Shown here in pieces: positions 5,794 to 6,568 of a DNA stretch of 6,568 nucleotides. The first letter of the stretch is position 1. The number at the start of each line of letters is the position of its first letter. The notes below the pieces were generated by a model, which worked only from the letters and a program-made list of their open reading frames with translations, was not told the origin of the DNA and ran no database searches. This stretch comes from Actinomycetota bacterium (GTDB lineage Bacteria > Actinomycetota > Actinomycetes > S36-B12), in the NCBI GenBank assembly GCA_016870425.1, contig VGBQ01000147.1, positions 1 through 6,568 on the forward strand. The letters are read 5' to 3'. Both the position numbers and the translations under genes were made by a program.

Positions 5794-6568
5794 CTACGAC
5801 CGCTCGGCAGCCTCGACGACGTTGGCGAGCAGCATGGCGCGGGTCATGGGTCCGGTGCCCCCGGGCATGGGGGCAATCCACCCGGCCACGTCGGCGCATG
5901 CGGGGTCGATATCTCCCACGAGCCCGGCGTCGGTGCGCGTGATTCCGACGTCCACGAGCGCTGCTCCCGGCTTGACGATGTCGGGAGTGATGACCCCCGG
6001 CACGCCTGCAGCTGCGACGACGATGTCGGCCTGAGCCACGTGCATGGCCATGTCCTTCGTGCCGGTGTGGCACAGCGTCACGGTCGCGTTCTCCTGGCGC
6101 CGGGTGAGGAGGAGTCCCAGCGGACGTCCGACGGTGATGCCACGACCGACGATGCACACCTCCGCGCCTGCGATCGGTACGTCGTACGCGCGAAGGAGCT
6201 CGACGATGCCGCGCGGCGTGCACGGCAGCGGAGCTTCGATGCCGAGCACAAGACGGCCGAGGTTCATCGGATGCAGGCCATCCGCGTCCTTGGCGGGATC
6301 CATGATCTCGAGCACGCGATTGCTGTCGAGGCCCTTCGGCAGCGGCAGTTGGACGATGTAGCCCGTCACCGCGGGATCGTCATTGAGCCGGCGCACCTGC
6401 TCCTCGACCTCCGCCTGCGTGGCCGACGCGGGCATGTCCACCCGGATGGAGGCGATGCCGACTTCTGCGCAGTCCTTGTGCTTGCCGCCGACATAGGCGT
6501 GACTACCTGGATCGTCGCCGACCAGCACCGTCGCCAGCCCCGGGGTGATACCGCGTTCGCGCAGCACT
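5794..6568 (-). CDS. folD: FolD, methylene-THF dehydrogenase/cyclohydrolase, 5' end cut by the window edge
   Basis: Bifunctional cytoplasmic enzyme: NADP-linked oxidation of 5,10-methylene-tetrahydrofolate to methenyl-THF, then hydrolysis to 10-formyl-THF, which feeds purine and formyl-Met-tRNA synthesis. About 257 residues are present; the family is about 285-295, so roughly 30 N-terminal residues lie outside the window. The GTG at 6565-6567 is an internal Val codon, not the start. Numbered from it, the catalytic motif Y-x-x-x-K is Tyr25/Lys29 (YVGGK), the substrate motif QLPLP is at 73-77, and KDADGLHP (93-100) carries the conserved Asp. The NADP loop is GRGITVGRPLG (141-151), where many bacteria have GRSxIVGxP; the Gly form is common in actinobacteria. 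The C-terminus has the signature PGGTGPMTRAML. Stop is TAG at 5794-5796, with the DUF3017 gene 9 bases on. Confidence 0.97.
   Translation of the reverse strand, partial: VLRERGITPGLATVLVGDDPGSHAYVGGKHKDCAEVGIASIRVDMPASATQAEVEEQVRRLNDDPAVTGYIVQLPLPKGLDSNRVLEIMDPAKDADGLHPMNLGRLVLGIEAPLPCTPRGIVELLRAYDVPIAGAEVCIVGRGITVGRPLGLLLTRRQENATVTLCHTGTKDMAMHVAQADIVVAAAGVPGVITPDIVKPGAALVDVGITRTDAGLVGDIDPACADVAGWIAPMPGGTGPMTRAMLLANVVEAAERS

Noticed and set aside
5857..5874. A perfect 6-base inverted repeat, GCCCCC/GGGGGC, near the 3' end of folD.
   Set aside because: It falls within the conserved Met-Pro-Gly-Gly codons of folD, where runs of C and G are expected, and is not at a gene end.
5417..6223. A minus-strand open frame of 268 codons running from folD through the DUF3017 gene.
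   Set aside because: It is in a different frame from folD, DUF3017 and mdh, is extremely Arg/His/Gly-rich, and would overlap three recognised genes.
1..6568. A novel defence, mobile or biosynthetic system.
   Set aside because: Every gene is a recognised housekeeping or conserved family in one strand-uniform block. There are no integrases, transposases, repeats, CRISPR arrays or unexplained coding space.

Overview
The window is high in G+C and carries seven protein-coding genes, all on the minus strand and tightly packed. The content suggests an actinobacterium: FolD with the actinobacterial GRGITVGRPLG-type NADP loop, a DUF3017 membrane protein directly after folD, an actinobacterial-style type-2 malate dehydrogenase, and GTG/TTG starts. 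I would guess the Micrococcales/Actinomycetales area, but the sequence does not fix genus or family.

Reading in the direction of transcription (high to low coordinates): folD (5' end beyond the window edge, ends 5794); a 101-residue DUF3017 membrane protein (5784-5479); mdh, malate dehydrogenase (5406-4417); icd, NADP-type isocitrate dehydrogenase (4362-3148); xthA, exonuclease III-type AP endonuclease (3144-2296); a CNNM/CorC-type membrane protein with DUF21, two CBS domains and a CorC_HlyC domain (2275-974); and trpS, tryptophanyl-tRNA synthetase (969 to beyond position 1, lacking only the last residues). Gaps between genes, with the starts chosen here, are 9, 72, 54, 3, 20 and 4 bases. The folD-DUF3017, icd-xthA-CNNM and CNNM-trpS joints look translationally coupled. 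The 72-base gap before mdh and the 54-base gap before icd are the only places with room for a promoter. Each ends in a recognisable Shine-Dalgarno sequence, but I see no convincing -35/-10 pair in either.

Functionally this is core housekeeping: one-carbon folate metabolism (FolD), two NAD(P)-linked TCA-cycle dehydrogenases side by side (Mdh, Icd), base-excision repair (ExoIII), probable divalent-cation handling (CNNM/CorC) and tRNA charging (TrpRS). There are no RNA genes, CRISPR arrays, insertion sequences, phage genes or long repeats, and no intergenic stretch over 75 bases. I looked for an undescribed system and found none. The points worth a second look are small: start-site reassignments, an in-frame Icd/ExoIII junction, a G/C stem-loop at the end of the DUF3017 gene, and the conserved but uncharacterised DUF3017 protein itself.
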